This document shows positions 8,003 to 16,211 of a stretch of 35,572 nucleotides of DNA, piece after piece. The notes under the pieces are model-generated. The model was not told the DNA's origin and ran no database searches. It saw nothing but the letters and a program-made list of their open reading frames with translations. Numbering within the stretch: position 1 is the first letter of the stretch; each line of letters opens with the position of its first letter. The translations under genes were made by a program, and so were the position numbers. The DNA comes from Aquificales bacterium (GTDB taxonomy: Bacteria; Aquificota; Aquificia; Aquificales; Aquificaceae). Where the stretch lies: contig JALWBR010000014.1 in NCBI GenBank assembly GCA_027037055.1, positions 1 through 35,572 of the forward strand, read 5' to 3'.

Positions 8003-9996
8003 TTTGGATTTTACTGTTGATAGTAACATACTTTGTTCATGCTTCTTTACTTATAAGATCAGATACCCTTGAAAGGGAAGAAGAAGGTACTCTTATTGCA
8101 AAAGGGCGTGTGGAGGTCTTTTATGGAAATTACTTTATTATGGCTGATGAGATCATTTACAAAAGGGATGAAAATGTAATAATTGCAAAGGGTAATGTTT
8201 TTATAGAGGCGAGGGATGAAAACTTAATAGCCCTCGGTGATGAAGCGCGATTTGATCTTGTCAGTAAGATAGGGTACATAAAAGAGGTAAGCGGTAAATA
8301 CAGGAGGTTTTACTTTAAGGCGGACAGTTTCAAAAAGGTTGGGGATGAGATTTATGAAACACAAAAAGGGGAAATAACAACATGTCCTCCACAAAGAAAG
8401 GAGGCGGTCCTGTGTTTTTCAAGGGCTAAGGTAACGGATAAGTATATCTTTTCTTACAACAATGTGCTAAAAATAGGGAAAGTGCCCGTTTTTTATCTTC
8501 CCATAGGAATACTTCCGGTGGGTGACAGGAGATCTGGGTTTCTTGAACCCATGATAGGTACGGATACATACAACAGGGTTATATACAGACAGCCCTTATA
8601 TTGGGCGATATCCGAAGACAAGGATGCAACCATCACCTTTGATTACAGAAGTGAACAGGCGGACGGTGTTGAACTTGAGTACAGGCAGGTACTCTCCCCC
8701 TACAGTAAATACAGTTTCAATTTGTTCTATTACAGAGAACCCTCACCCCCTGGCTTATGGTGGAAGGGGAGGGATATGAAGGAGTACAGGAGGGATAGGT
8801 ACAGGTTTAAGATGGACGGAAATTACGGAGGACTCAGATTCGGTATTGATACCGCATCTGATGCCTATTTTATGGAGGATGTGTACTTTGTTAGAGAAAA
8901 AGAGACTGTTCCCTATCTTCTTTCCTACATTGACTATCATAGGGAATTCAAAGATGTTATTTTTACTTTTAATCTGAAAAAATTCAGGGATCTTACCCTT
9001 TCCGATACTGAGTCTATTGACAGACTGCCGGAGATAGGAGTTTTTCTTAAGAACAGGGAGATAGGTAAGGGAATATTCTTTAACACGGAGATATATTACA
9101 CAAACTTCTTTCAGGAAAAGGGGGAGAAAACACACCGTTTTATTATTAGATCTGAATTCAATAAAGGTTTTAATATATTCGGTATAAGGGATTACATTTC
9201 TCTTACCCATATAAATAATTACTATCTTCCTTACGGTTATTCATCCTACGGGAAGGACGATTTAATTACGACCTTTGCCTTTGAAAACAGGATACCTTTC
9301 CTGTGGAGTATGGAAGGAGATATGTTAAAGAAGCAAGCTCTTTTTGAAGTTGTGTACACATATCAGCCTGAGACTTTTGAAAATCCTCAGTTTGATGTGT
9401 TTGATGAAATAAACAGGAAGAGTGAAATAAAGTTTCGTATGAGTGCTGATACCTATGTAGGGGAAAGACATATACTCGGTTTATTTATGGAGGGAGGATA
9501 TAACTATTTGGGTTCCTATTTTTTACCTACTGACGGCAAACTCATAGAGAAGAAATTGTTACCCTTAAGGGTGGCTTTAAATTTCAGTCCGATTAAAGGT
9601 ATAACTTACACTCAAGATTTTTACTACGATCATAACCTTAGGAATATAATAAGGCTTGCCAATAATCTATCACTCACATACGGCATTGCGAGTGTGGGTG
9701 TGGGAAGTTACATAAGCAGGAACAGTCAGAACGAAACAGTTTCTGATCAGACAAGGTTAAAGTTCGGTCTTAATTACAGGGGTTATTTTATAGACACATA
9801 TTCAAACATAGATAACAGGATTGAAAGGGATCTATTTAAGAGGATCTCCGTCGGTTATAAAAGCCCCTGTTGGTCCTTCAGCATAAAGTATCGCAGTACA
9901 TGGGACGGAAATAAGGAAGATTATATAAACGAGATATATTTATATTTCTCCGTTTTTAATATAAGGGAATTTATACTGCCGTTGAGGACAAGATGA
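7990..9996 (+). CDS. lptD: LPS-assembly outer membrane protein LptD
   Basis: Outer-membrane beta-barrel that places LPS in the outer leaflet. 668 residues. A GTG start gives an N-terminal signal peptide (WILLLIVTYFVHA). Next is an OstA/LptA-like periplasmic domain with the pattern LIAKGRVEVFYGN and IIAKGNVFIEARDE (residues ~35-80). The rest is rich in alternating aromatic/polar strands that suit a barrel. Cysteines occur in ITTCPPQRKEAVLCF and near the end in SPCWSFSIKY, which could form the inter-domain disulfides known for LptD. The start overlaps the HAD gene; the end overlaps rpe by 26 bp. LPS also fits with kdsD in this window. Confidence 0.9.
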   Translation: MVKLIWILLLIVTYFVHASLLIRSDTLEREEEGTLIAKGRVEVFYGNYFIMADEIIYKRDENVIIAKGNVFIEARDENLIALGDEARFDLVSKIGYIKEVSGKYRRFYFKADSFKKVGDEIYETQKGEITTCPPQRKEAVLCFSRAKVTDKYIFSYNNVLKIGKVPVFYLPIGILPVGDRRSGFLEPMIGTDTYNRVIYRQPLYWAISEDKDATITFDYRSEQADGVELEYRQVLSPYSKYSFNLFYYREPSPPGLWWKGRDMKEYRRDRYRFKMDGNYGGLRFGIDTASDAYFMEDVYFVREKETVPYLLSYIDYHREFKDVIFTFNLKKFRDLTLSDTESIDRLPEIGVFLKNREIGKGIFFNTEIYYTNFFQEKGEKTHRFIIRSEFNKGFNIFGIRDYISLTHINNYYLPYGYSSYGKDDLITTFAFENRIPFLWSMEGDMLKKQALFEVVYTYQPETFENPQFDVFDEINRKSEIKFRMSADTYVGERHILGLFMEGGYNYLGSYFLPTDGKLIEKKLLPLRVALNFSPIKGITYTQDFYYDHNLRNIIRLANNLSLTYGIASVGVGSYISRNSQNETVSDQTRLKFGLNYRGYFIDTYSNIDNRIERDLFKRISVGYKSPCWSFSIKYRSTWDGNKEDYINEIYLYFSVFNIREFILPLRTR

Positions 9997-10639
9997 TGTT
10001 CTTAAGCTTTCTGGTTTGATTTTCTATATCATCCGCAAAAAAGATACCTGAACCCACAACTACGACATCCGCTCCAGCCTTTACCACTTCACCTATATTA
10101 TCCTCCTTTATACCACCGTCTATTTCTATAAGGAAATCTGCACCTGTTATATCTCTAAGATTTACCAGCTCCCTTAATCTATGAATGGATCTTTCTATGA
10201 ACTTCTGACCCCCGAAGCCAGGATTTACGGACATTAAAAGTACATAATCCACATAGTGAACTATCTCTTTAAGCAGATCAAGGGAAGTTCCCGGATTTAT
10301 TACAACTCCCGCCTTTGCTCCTTTCTTCTTTATGAGTTCAATTGTCCTGTGTATATGATAATTGTTCTCTATATGGACACTTATCCAATCCGCACCCGCA
10401 GAGATAAACTCTGGTATATATTTATCCGCATTTTCTATCATGAGGTGGGCATCAATTGGGATCTCTATCCTCTTTTTGATACACTCCAGTACATAAGGTC
10501 CCACGGTAATATTTGGAACGAAATGCCCGTCCATCACATCAAAGTGTATAAGATCCGCTCCTCCCCTTATAACAGCTTCTATTTGGGTTTTTAGATCCCA
10601 AAAATCCGCAGACAAGATTGAAGGGGCGAGCAGTTTCAA
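9971..10639 (-). CDS. rpe: Ribulose-phosphate 3-epimerase
   Basis: Interconverts ribulose 5-phosphate and xylulose 5-phosphate in the pentose phosphate pathway. 222 residues, a full TIM barrel. Seen: LAPSILSADF at the N terminus, HFDVMDGHFVPN (metal and catalytic residues), DAHLMIEN, LMSVNPGFGGQKF, and EIDGGIKEDN. The start is TTG, supported by GAGGAGG 7 nt upstream. That ribosome-binding site is encoded by the last codons of hom (Glu-Glu-Glu-Ala-Tyr), and the hom stop overlaps the rpe start by 4 bp, so the two are translationally coupled. Confidence 0.95.
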   Translation of the reverse strand: MKLLAPSILSADFWDLKTQIEAVIRGGADLIHFDVMDGHFVPNITVGPYVLECIKKRIEIPIDAHLMIENADKYIPEFISAGADWISVHIENNYHIHRTIELIKKKGAKAGVVINPGTSLDLLKEIVHYVDYVLLMSVNPGFGGQKFIERSIHRLRELVNLRDITGADFLIEIDGGIKEDNIGEVVKAGADVVVVGSGIFFADDIENQTRKLKNIILSSTAV

Positions 10640-11943
10640 TAGGCTTCCTCCTCAACTCTAATTAATATTGTTTCACCTTCAACTACGGGTAACTTTTCAA
10701 TCTCTTCCACCGCCCTTTTTATATCGTATTCGTAGGCTTTATGGGTAAGTATGACAAGGGGTATTATTGGTTCTCCTTCCTTACCCGCTATCCTGCATAC
10801 CTTTTCCTTTTGTAAAACGGAAGCTATACTTATGTTAAAATCCGCAAGCACCCTTGATATGGCTGCAAGCACACCCGTTTTATCTGGAACATTGAATCTA
10901 AGGTAGTATCTGCTGTAAAAATTGCTTGTGAAATGTATATCCTCGTCTTCCCAACTCAGTATGAAATCTTCACCATTTATCCCCTCTTTTATCCTCCTTG
11001 CAATATCAACTATATCTGACACAACCGCTGAAGCTGTGGGTAAGGAGCCAGCACCTTTTCCGTAGTACATGGTTTTACCTACAAAATCTCCCTCTATCAT
11101 AACCGCGTTGTAAACGGATGAGACTTTGGCAAGGGCGTCCTCGGATGGTATAAAGGTTGGATGAACCCTTATCTCTACAGAGTTGTTCATCTTTTTTGCT
11201 ATGGCAAGCAACTTTAATGTGTACCCGAGGTCTTTACCCAGCTCAACATCCAATCTGTCTATGTTTGAAATACCCTCAACAAGTATATCATCAAAGTTAA
11301 AAAACTTTCCGTAGGCAATCCATGCCAATATGGCTATCTTATGTGCTGTATCCCACCCGTCTATATCAAGGCTCGGATCCGCCTCCGCATATCCCTTATC
11401 TTGAGCTTCTTTAAGGGCTTCCTTAAAAGTTACATTACCTTCCAGCATGCGTGTCAGTATATAGTTTGTTGTACCGTTCAATATACCGTATATTGCCTTT
11501 ATCTTATTACCTACGAGACCTTCTCTTAGGGCTTTTATTACCGGTATCCCGCCTCCTACGGAGGCTTCAAATCCTACGCTGACACCCTTTTCCTTTGCCA
11601 TTCCAAATATTTCATTTCCTCTCTTTGCAAGAAGATGCTTATTAGCGGTAACTACACATTTGCCCGCCTCAATACTTTCCTTCATTAGTTTGAATGCAAA
11701 GTCAATACCTCCCACAAGCTCAACTACTATTTGGGAACTTTCAATAACTTCCTTGTAATCTGTTGTTTTAAGGTGTTCTGGAACCTCAAACTCTCTCTTT
11801 CTGCTCCAATCCTTGTCCGCGACCTTTACCAGCTCTATATCAATGCCTGTCTTCCTCTTTATCAGTAATCTGTTATCAAGGAGAAGTTTAACGGTCCCCG
11901 TCCCTACCGTTCCGCAACCTACTATACCGACCTTTACTTTCAC
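10636..11943 (-). CDS. hom: Homoserine dehydrogenase with ACT domain
   Basis: NAD(P)H-dependent reduction of aspartate semialdehyde to homoserine, toward threonine and methionine. 435 residues, the length of the monofunctional ACT-containing form. Seen: Rossmann GCGTVGTGTV at residues 9-18, TANKHLLAKRG, GGGIPVIKALREGL, NGTTNYILTRM, and a C-terminal ACT domain from about residue 350 (FNVPDKTGVLAAISRVL) that normally allows feedback inhibition by threonine. The start is GTG at 11943 with no Shine-Dalgarno sequence, but a good promoter lies just upstream, suggesting leaderless translation. Confidence 0.96.
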   Translation of the reverse strand: MKVKVGIVGCGTVGTGTVKLLLDNRLLIKRKTGIDIELVKVADKDWSRKREFEVPEHLKTTDYKEVIESSQIVVELVGGIDFAFKLMKESIEAGKCVVTANKHLLAKRGNEIFGMAKEKGVSVGFEASVGGGIPVIKALREGLVGNKIKAIYGILNGTTNYILTRMLEGNVTFKEALKEAQDKGYAEADPSLDIDGWDTAHKIAILAWIAYGKFFNFDDILVEGISNIDRLDVELGKDLGYTLKLLAIAKKMNNSVEIRVHPTFIPSEDALAKVSSVYNAVMIEGDFVGKTMYYGKGAGSLPTASAVVSDIVDIARRIKEGINGEDFILSWEDEDIHFTSNFYSRYYLRFNVPDKTGVLAAISRVLADFNISIASVLQKEKVCRIAGKEGEPIIPLVILTHKAYEYDIKRAVEEIEKLPVVEGETILIRVEEEAY

Positions 11944-11951
11944 AGGGGAAT

Positions 11952-11980
11952 ATTATCTTACAGGAAATATGTATTTTCAA
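11952..11980 (-). promoter_or_regulatory. Promoter of hom-rpe
   Basis: TTGAAA (11980-11975), a 17-nt spacer, then GATAAT (11957-11952) on the minus strand. The -10 ends 8 nt before the GTG start of hom, so transcription would begin at or within a few bases of the start codon. Confidence 0.55.
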
Positions 11981-11987
11981 CAGAGAT

Positions 11988-12782
11988 CTATTGGATCTCT
12001 TCTTCCGTTAATGTAACCTTGGGTATGGCTTCCTTGAGTTTTTTTAAGGTTTCATAAAAATCATCCTCAACAGTTCTTACCCTTTTACCGTATATCATCT
12101 GGAATGCCTTGGACACTATAGCCTCTTTATGCAGGGCGTTGGTTAATCCAAGCTCTTCGTATTTGCTGTTTAATATATCCTTAACCTCTTCAAGAAGGTT
12201 GGCTCTCTGTTCCCTTTCCGTTTCCGCGTCTTTCAAAGATAAGGAGGTAAAGTTGTCAACTTTCTTTAATACCTTTTCAAAAGCATACCCGGGGAATCTT
12301 TTATCGCCGAATCTGTCGGTGATAAAGCCGACCGTAATATAGTAAGGTTCCTCAATCATGGTTTCAAGCTCGTACTCTTCCATATCCGGGTTATTTTTGA
12401 GATGTTCCATAAATATCTCATAGGCTTGGTGTGCCTTATCCTTAAGGTTGGGTGCCTTTTCAATGTTCAGGCTCAGTATAAAGTTCTTTAATTCCTTAGG
12501 TAGTACTATGGCAAGTACCTTGTCAAGACCCACCGCCTTTGCAGCCTCAACCCTGTGTTGTCCATTTATTACCTCGTAAGTATTATCATCTTTTTCTATA
12601 AGTAAAACCGGATCAACAAAACCTATCTTTTCTATTGAAAACATAAGCCGTTTTACCAGTTGTTCTGATAGATCCCTTTGGATGCTCGGTATGACTATCC
12701 TGTTTGTAGGTACAATACCGAACTGTAACTCGTATCCCTTTAAAGGCTCTTTTATTGTATATAGCTCCTTTACCTCTTCCAT
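11988..12782 (-). CDS. Stand-alone ParB N-terminal domain-like protein
   Basis: 264 residues. The N-terminal part (about 20-95) matches the ParB/sulfiredoxin-type fold: IVIPSIQRDLSEQLVKRL, IGFVDPVLLIEKDD, and YEVINGQHRVEAAKAVG, the last being the nucleotide-binding G(E/Q)HR motif. The rest (100-264) is charged and helical, and I see no helix-turn-helix DNA-binding domain of a chromosomal ParB. No parA is adjacent, so partitioning is unlikely; a CTP-dependent switch, nuclease or regulator is possible. It lies upstream of hom on the same strand with a 44-nt gap that holds the hom promoter. Confidence 0.7.
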   Translation of the reverse strand: MEEVKELYTIKEPLKGYELQFGIVPTNRIVIPSIQRDLSEQLVKRLMFSIEKIGFVDPVLLIEKDDNTYEVINGQHRVEAAKAVGLDKVLAIVLPKELKNFILSLNIEKAPNLKDKAHQAYEIFMEHLKNNPDMEEYELETMIEEPYYITVGFITDRFGDKRFPGYAFEKVLKKVDNFTSLSLKDAETEREQRANLLEEVKDILNSKYEELGLTNALHKEAIVSKAFQMIYGKRVRTVEDDFYETLKKLKEAIPKVTLTEEEIQ

Positions 12783-12807
12783 CTCTATTAATTTATTTTA
12801 CTTCTGT

Positions 12808-12837
12808 TTGATAATTTTCAATCAATTATGCTAACAT
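12808..12837 (+). promoter_or_regulatory. Promoter of ppa-kdsD
   Basis: TTGATA (12808-12813), an 18-nt spacer, then TAACAT (12832-12837) with an extended TGC just before it. It is followed by a ~30-nt leader holding GAGGAGGT before the ppa ATG. TTGAT and ATCAA form a 5-bp inverted repeat over the -35 region (12808-12825). Confidence 0.5.
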
Positions 12838-12868
12838 TTAAAATCAAAAGTAAAAGAGGAGGTAGCCT

Positions 12869-13402
12869 ATGATAGTTTCCAACATTCCTGCGGGTAAGAA
12901 TCCTCCCGAAGATATATATGTTGTTGTGGAGATACCTCAGGGTAGCAGTATCAAGTATGAGGTTGATAAAGAAAGTGGAGCTGTTTTCGTGGACAGATTC
13001 CTCTTTACAGCGATGTACTATCCTTTCAACTACGGGTTTATACCCCAAACCCTTGCGGATGATGGAGATCCTGTTGATGTATTGGTGATCTCATCCCAAC
13101 CTGTTGTCCCTGGCAGTGTTCTTAGGTGCAGACCAATAGGATTGTTGGAGATGAAGGATGAAGAGGGTATAGATACAAAATTGATAGCGGTTCCCCATTC
13201 AAAGCTTGACCCATCTTATGAAAATATAAAAACTGTTGAAGATCTTCCTCAACTTTGGAAGGATCGTATAAAACACTTTTTTGAACATTACAAAGAACTT
13301 GAGCCCGGTAAATGGGTGAAGGTGGAAAATTGGAAGGGTATCCAAGACGCGATTGATGAGATAAAGAAAGGTATGGAAAATTACAAGAAGAATAATGGGT
13401 GA
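12869..13402 (+). CDS. ppa: Inorganic pyrophosphatase (family I)
   Basis: Cytoplasmic, Mg-dependent hydrolysis of pyrophosphate to phosphate, pulling biosynthetic reactions forward. 177 residues, the usual bacterial length. Seen: [17 protein letters not shown] near the N terminus, [18 protein letters not shown], and the metal-binding signature [10 protein letters not shown] with its three aspartates. Start ATG with GAGGAGGT 6 nt upstream. It overlaps kdsD by 8 bp. Confidence 0.97.
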   Translation: MIVSNIPAGKNPPEDIYVVVEIPQGSSIKYEVDKESGAVFVDRFLFTAMYYPFNYGFIPQTLADDGDPVDVLVISSQPVVPGSVLRCRPIGLLEMKDEEGIDTKLIAVPHSKLDPSYENIKTVEDLPQLWKDRIKHFFEHYKELEPGKWVKVENWKGIQDAIDEIKKGMENYKKNNG

Positions 13403-14357
13403 TATTGTAGATCTGGGCAGGGAAGTATTTGATAAGGAAGTGGAGGGACTGAAAAGGTTAAGGGATTCCCTTGATGAGAATTTTGAAAAAGCGGTAAAAC
13501 TGATAAAGGAATGTGAAGGTAAGGTAATAGTTACAGGTATAGGAAAATCAGGTCATATAGGGCGTAAGATAGCTTCCACCCTTTCAAGTACGGGAACGCC
13601 TGCCCATTTTTTGCATCCTTCCGAAGCACTGCACGGGGACCTTGGTACCATCTCCAAGAAGGATATAGTCCTTGCTATATCTAATAGCGGTGAATCCGCA
13701 GAGGTTATTGCCCTGATTCCCTATATCAAGATGTTAGGTGTTCCCCTTATATCTATAACTAACAATCCTAAATCAACCCTTGCCAAACACAGTGATGTCC
13801 ACTTATACCTGAATATAGAAAAGGAGGCGTGTCCCCTTGAGCTTGCACCGACCACATCCTCCACAGCGACCCTCGTTCTCGGTGATGCGATAGCAATGGT
13901 CTTGTTGTTGCTTAAAGGTTTTTCGCGTGAGGATTTTGCCGTCAGACATCCCGCTGGATCCTTGGGAAGAAAACTGAGGCAGGTAAAAGAGCTTTATCAT
14001 ACGGGCAGAGAGCTTCCTGTTGTCAGGGAAGATACCCCTATGAAAGATACAATTTTGGAGATGACCTCCAAAGGATTCGGGGCTACCGCGGTTGTTGATG
14101 ATAAAGGTAAGCTTGTCGGCATTATAACGGACGGAGACTTGAGAAGATTTTTTAACAGGGGAGGATCAGTTGAGGGACATGTAGCCAAGGACGCCATGAC
14201 TCCCGATCCTAAGGTTGCCTTCCCGGAAGAGCTTGCAAGCGAAGCATTAAAAAGGATGGAGGATTATAAGATAACCGTTCTTATTGTGGTTAATGAAGAA
14301 AAAAAACCCATAGGAATTATCCACATGCACGATATTTTAAGGGCGGAAATTCTTTAG
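13395..14357 (+). CDS. kdsD: D-arabinose 5-phosphate isomerase KdsD
   Basis: Converts ribulose 5-phosphate to arabinose 5-phosphate, the first step to Kdo of LPS. 320 residues. Seen: an N-terminal SIS domain with [20 protein letters not shown] and the sequence [11 protein letters not shown], then [21 protein letters not shown] linking to two CBS domains at about residues 205-320 ([21 protein letters not shown] and the second ending [11 protein letters not shown]). This SIS-CBS-CBS layout is diagnostic of the KdsD/KpsF group. It overlaps the ppa end by 8 bp. Confidence 0.95.
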   Translation: MGDIVDLGREVFDKEVEGLKRLRDSLDENFEKAVKLIKECEGKVIVTGIGKSGHIGRKIASTLSSTGTPAHFLHPSEALHGDLGTISKKDIVLAISNSGESAEVIALIPYIKMLGVPLISITNNPKSTLAKHSDVHLYLNIEKEACPLELAPTTSSTATLVLGDAIAMVLLLLKGFSREDFAVRHPAGSLGRKLRQVKELYHTGRELPVVREDTPMKDTILEMTSKGFGATAVVDDKGKLVGIITDGDLRRFFNRGGSVEGHVAKDAMTPDPKVAFPEELASEALKRMEDYKITVLIVVNEEKKPIGIIHMHDILRAEIL

Positions 14358-14363
14358 CTGTTG

Positions 14364-14372
14364 TGTTATAAT
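14364..14372 (+). promoter_or_regulatory. Extended -10 promoter of the atpB operon
   Basis: TGTTATAAT, an extended -10 with perfect hexamer (14367-14372), in the gap after kdsD. No clear -35 is seen at 17 nt upstream. A leader of about 18 nt with AAGGAG precedes the atpB ATG at 14398. Confidence 0.55.
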
Positions 14373-14397
14373 CTTTTAGGCATTAAAGGAGAAAGGG

Positions 14398-15057
14398 ATG
14401 GAAGGTACATCCATAAAACATGTGGTATTAGGTGTTGTGGCTATGGCTATTCCCCTTACCCTCATAATAAGTGCGGGTAAACCCTCTACCCGCCCCACAA
14501 AGTTTCAGGCTTTATGGGAAGGTTATCTCAGATTTGTAAGAAGTATGCTTATTGACAACATTGGGCAGGAAGGTTTAAAGTACACTTCTCTAATATCCGC
14601 AATAGGTTTATTTGTTTTCTTTTCAAACCTTTTGGGTATGGTCCCAGGTTTGGATGCTCCTACGGGTAATATGAACACAACACTTGCAATGGCAATAATA
14701 GTGTTTCTTTACTATAACTTTGAGGGTTTTCGTAAAAATGGAATAGGGTATCTTAAACACTTCATGGGTCCAGTTCCTGCCATAGCTCCCTTTTTCTTCG
14801 TAATAGAGGTCGTCTCTCATTTTGCAAGACCCATTACCCTTGCCTTGCGTCTCTTTGCGAATATGAAGGGCGGTGCTATACTCCTTGTATCTTTGGTAGG
14901 TGTTGTTATTCAGAATCCTTTTACCATGGCATTGTCCCCCTTATTTCTCCTGTTTGTTATAGCAATAAAATTTTTGGCTGTTATTATACAGACTTACATT
15001 TTCATGATACTTTCCGTTGTCTATCTTGCGGGGGCAGTGGCCCACGAGGAACACTGA
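14398..15057 (+). CDS. atpB: ATP synthase F0 subunit a
   Basis: Membrane stator subunit that forms the proton half-channels against the c-ring. 219 residues, with multiple hydrophobic helices. The essential arginine is in ITLALRLFANMKGG, the family signature. Other typical segments are FVFFSNLLGMVPG and the final ILSVVYLAGAVAHEEH. The remaining ATP synthase genes are not in the window; ATP synthase genes are scattered in Aquifex relatives. The stop is 1 nt before the next ATG. Confidence 0.95.
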   Translation: MEGTSIKHVVLGVVAMAIPLTLIISAGKPSTRPTKFQALWEGYLRFVRSMLIDNIGQEGLKYTSLISAIGLFVFFSNLLGMVPGLDAPTGNMNTTLAMAIIVFLYYNFEGFRKNGIGYLKHFMGPVPAIAPFFFVIEVVSHFARPITLALRLFANMKGGAILLVSLVGVVIQNPFTMALSPLFLLFVIAIKFLAVIIQTYIFMILSVVYLAGAVAHEEH

Positions 15058-15058
15058 T

Positions 15059-15469
15059 ATGAGAAAGGAAAAGGTATTGTTAATACTTGAAGATAACAGG
15101 CATCAGTATGAATCAGCCCTCAGGTATGCAGGCAAGTTGGGAATGTCCATTATTCTTCTTGTCATCCTTGAAGACATTTACACCCTTGAAAAAACATCTA
15201 CATCCTTGGGAGTACCCTTTTCAAAGGATCTGCTACCCAAGGCTAAGGAGAGGATAAATAATAAGATTGATGCTATACTTGACAAGATGGAAATTGATCT
15301 GGAAGAAAAAAATATTGTAGCCGGTCCTATGGAGGAGACCGCAAGTAAATATGTCAGTGATAAAAAGCCTGAAATGGTTATAATATGTTTTTCTGATTTT
15401 CATAGGGCTGTGAAGTTGGCTGATAAAATTGATAAGGACCTGATGATAATAAAGTTGAGAGGAGGTTAA
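15059..15469 (+). CDS. Small universal stress protein-like protein between atpB and atpE
   Basis: 136 residues from the ATG at 15059, which follows the atpB stop directly; a start further upstream would run through the atpB frame. The pattern is Usp/HUP-like: a first strand KVLLILEDN, helix [12 protein letters not shown], strand IILLVILED, a central helix, and the last strands [14 protein letters not shown] and [11 protein letters not shown]. The G-2x-G-9x-G-S ATP-binding motif of ATP-binding Usp proteins is not present, so nucleotide binding is doubtful. It lies 1 nt after atpB and 2 nt before atpE, so it is made with the F0 subunits. Function is unknown. Confidence 0.65.
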   Translation: MRKEKVLLILEDNRHQYESALRYAGKLGMSIILLVILEDIYTLEKTSTSLGVPFSKDLLPKAKERINNKIDAILDKMEIDLEEKNIVAGPMEETASKYVSDKKPEMVIICFSDFHRAVKLADKIDKDLMIIKLRGG

Positions 15470-15471
15470 AA

Positions 15472-15813
15472 ATGGGAAAGATATTGCTTGCCATCCTTCT
15501 TACTTTAACCGGTATTGCTTCCGCGGAAGAGGCTGCGTCCGCATCTTCTTCGGATAAGGCCCTTTTCTACGGTCTTATGGCTATAGCAAGCGGGCTTGCA
15601 ATAGGTCTTGCAGCCCTTGGGACGGGTATAGGTATGGGACAGGCGGTAAGAGGTACACAGGAAGGTATAGCAAGGAATCCTAATGTGGGAGGAAGACTAC
15701 AAACGGTAATGTTCATCGGTTTGGCATTTATAGAAACCTTGGCTCTTTATGCATTGATTATAGCTATAGTGTTTGTGTTTACTAATGTTTTCTCAGGAAG
15801 GGCAGGATTCTGA
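15472..15813 (+). CDS. atpE: ATP synthase F0 subunit c with N-terminal signal peptide
   Basis: Proteolipid of the rotor ring. The 113 residues are longer than the usual 75-90 because of an N-terminal extension ([18 protein letters not shown]) that looks like a cleavable signal peptide, as described for the Aquifex subunit c. Two membrane helices follow: the first has the glycine-rich [12 protein letters not shown], the second has the ion-binding carboxylate Glu88 in [11 protein letters not shown]. The sodium-ring glutamine in the first helix is absent (Met instead), so protons are the likely coupling ion. Start ATG with GAGGAGGT upstream. Confidence 0.95.
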   Translation: MGKILLAILLTLTGIASAEEAASASSSDKALFYGLMAIASGLAIGLAALGTGIGMGQAVRGTQEGIARNPNVGGRLQTVMFIGLAFIETLALYALIIAIVFVFTNVFSGRAGF

Positions 15814-15830
15814 GGGGAGTTTTTTCCCCT
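15813..15830 (+). terminator. Short hairpin after atpE
   Basis: AGGGGA and TCCCCT form a 6-bp stem with a GTTTTT loop right after the atpE stop. The tail is TCCCCTTTA rather than a T-run, so this may be an inefficient terminator or an mRNA 3' end stabiliser. Confidence 0.35.
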
Positions 15831-15837
15831 TCCCCTT

Positions 15838-15843
15838 TATAAT
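15838..15843 (+). promoter_or_regulatory. Putative -10 of the rpmH-yidD-yidC operon
   Basis: TATAAT, 21 nt before the rpmH start and after the atpE hairpin. No convincing -35 is seen. It could add transcription of rpmH and the genes behind it independently of atpB. Confidence 0.4.
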
Positions 15844-15864
15844 TAATTTACGGGAGGCACTGAA

Positions 15865-16008
15865 ATGTCCAATGCGTTGAAGCCTCATATATCAAAAAGG
15901 AAAAAAAGGAGGAAGAGTGGTTTCCTTGCAAGAATGTCAACAAAGAGCGGTAGGGAAATAATAAGAAACAGAAGGAAAAAGGGGAGAAAGAGGCTTGCAC
16001 CCTCATGA
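15865..16008 (+). CDS. rpmH: Ribosomal protein L34
   Basis: 47-residue, very basic protein of the large ribosomal subunit. I translated it by hand: it begins MSNALKPHISKRKKRRKSGF and continues with RMSTKSGREIIRNRR, KKGRKRLAPS to the stop, matching the L34 core (FLxRMxTxxGRxIIxxRRxKGRKRL). Start ATG follows GGGAGG by 7 nt. The stop overlaps the yidD ATG by four bases (ATGA). It is too short for a usual ORF cut-off. Confidence 0.96.
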   Translation: MSNALKPHISKRKKRRKSGFLARMSTKSGREIIRNRRKKGRKRLAPS

Positions 16009-16211
16009 AAAGAATTTTGGTTAATCTTATCAAACTATGGAAATTGTTTATTTCTCCCCTCTATCCTCCTTCCTGTAAATATCATCCTACATGTTCCGAA
16101 TACGCTATCCTGTCCTTGGAGAAGTACGGTGTATTGAGGGGAAGTGTTAAAACCTTATACAGAATTTTAAGATGTAATCCCCTCAGTAAGGGAGGTATTG
16201 ATTATCCCTGA
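16005..16211 (+). CDS. yidD: Membrane protein insertion efficiency factor YidD
   Basis: 68-residue membrane-associated protein that supports YidC/Sec insertion. Signature LFISPLYPPSCKYHPTCSEY with its cysteines, then SLEKYGVLRGSVKTLYRILRCNPL. It sits between rpmH and yidC as in most bacteria, but the usual rnpA gene is missing from the order rpmH-rnpA-yidD-yidC. Overlaps: 4 bp with rpmH, 1 bp with yidC. Confidence 0.95.
   Translation: MKRILVNLIKLWKLFISPLYPPSCKYHPTCSEYAILSLEKYGVLRGSVKTLYRILRCNPLSKGGIDYP

Noticed and set aside
8755-9210. 151-codon minus-strand frame inside lptD
   Set aside because: It is a shadow of the lptD barrel region with no start signals.
15017-15058. Upstream start for the Usp-like gene inside atpB
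   Set aside because: It would add an atypical N terminus overlapping atpB by 41 bases; the ATG at 15059 fits the fold and operon spacing.
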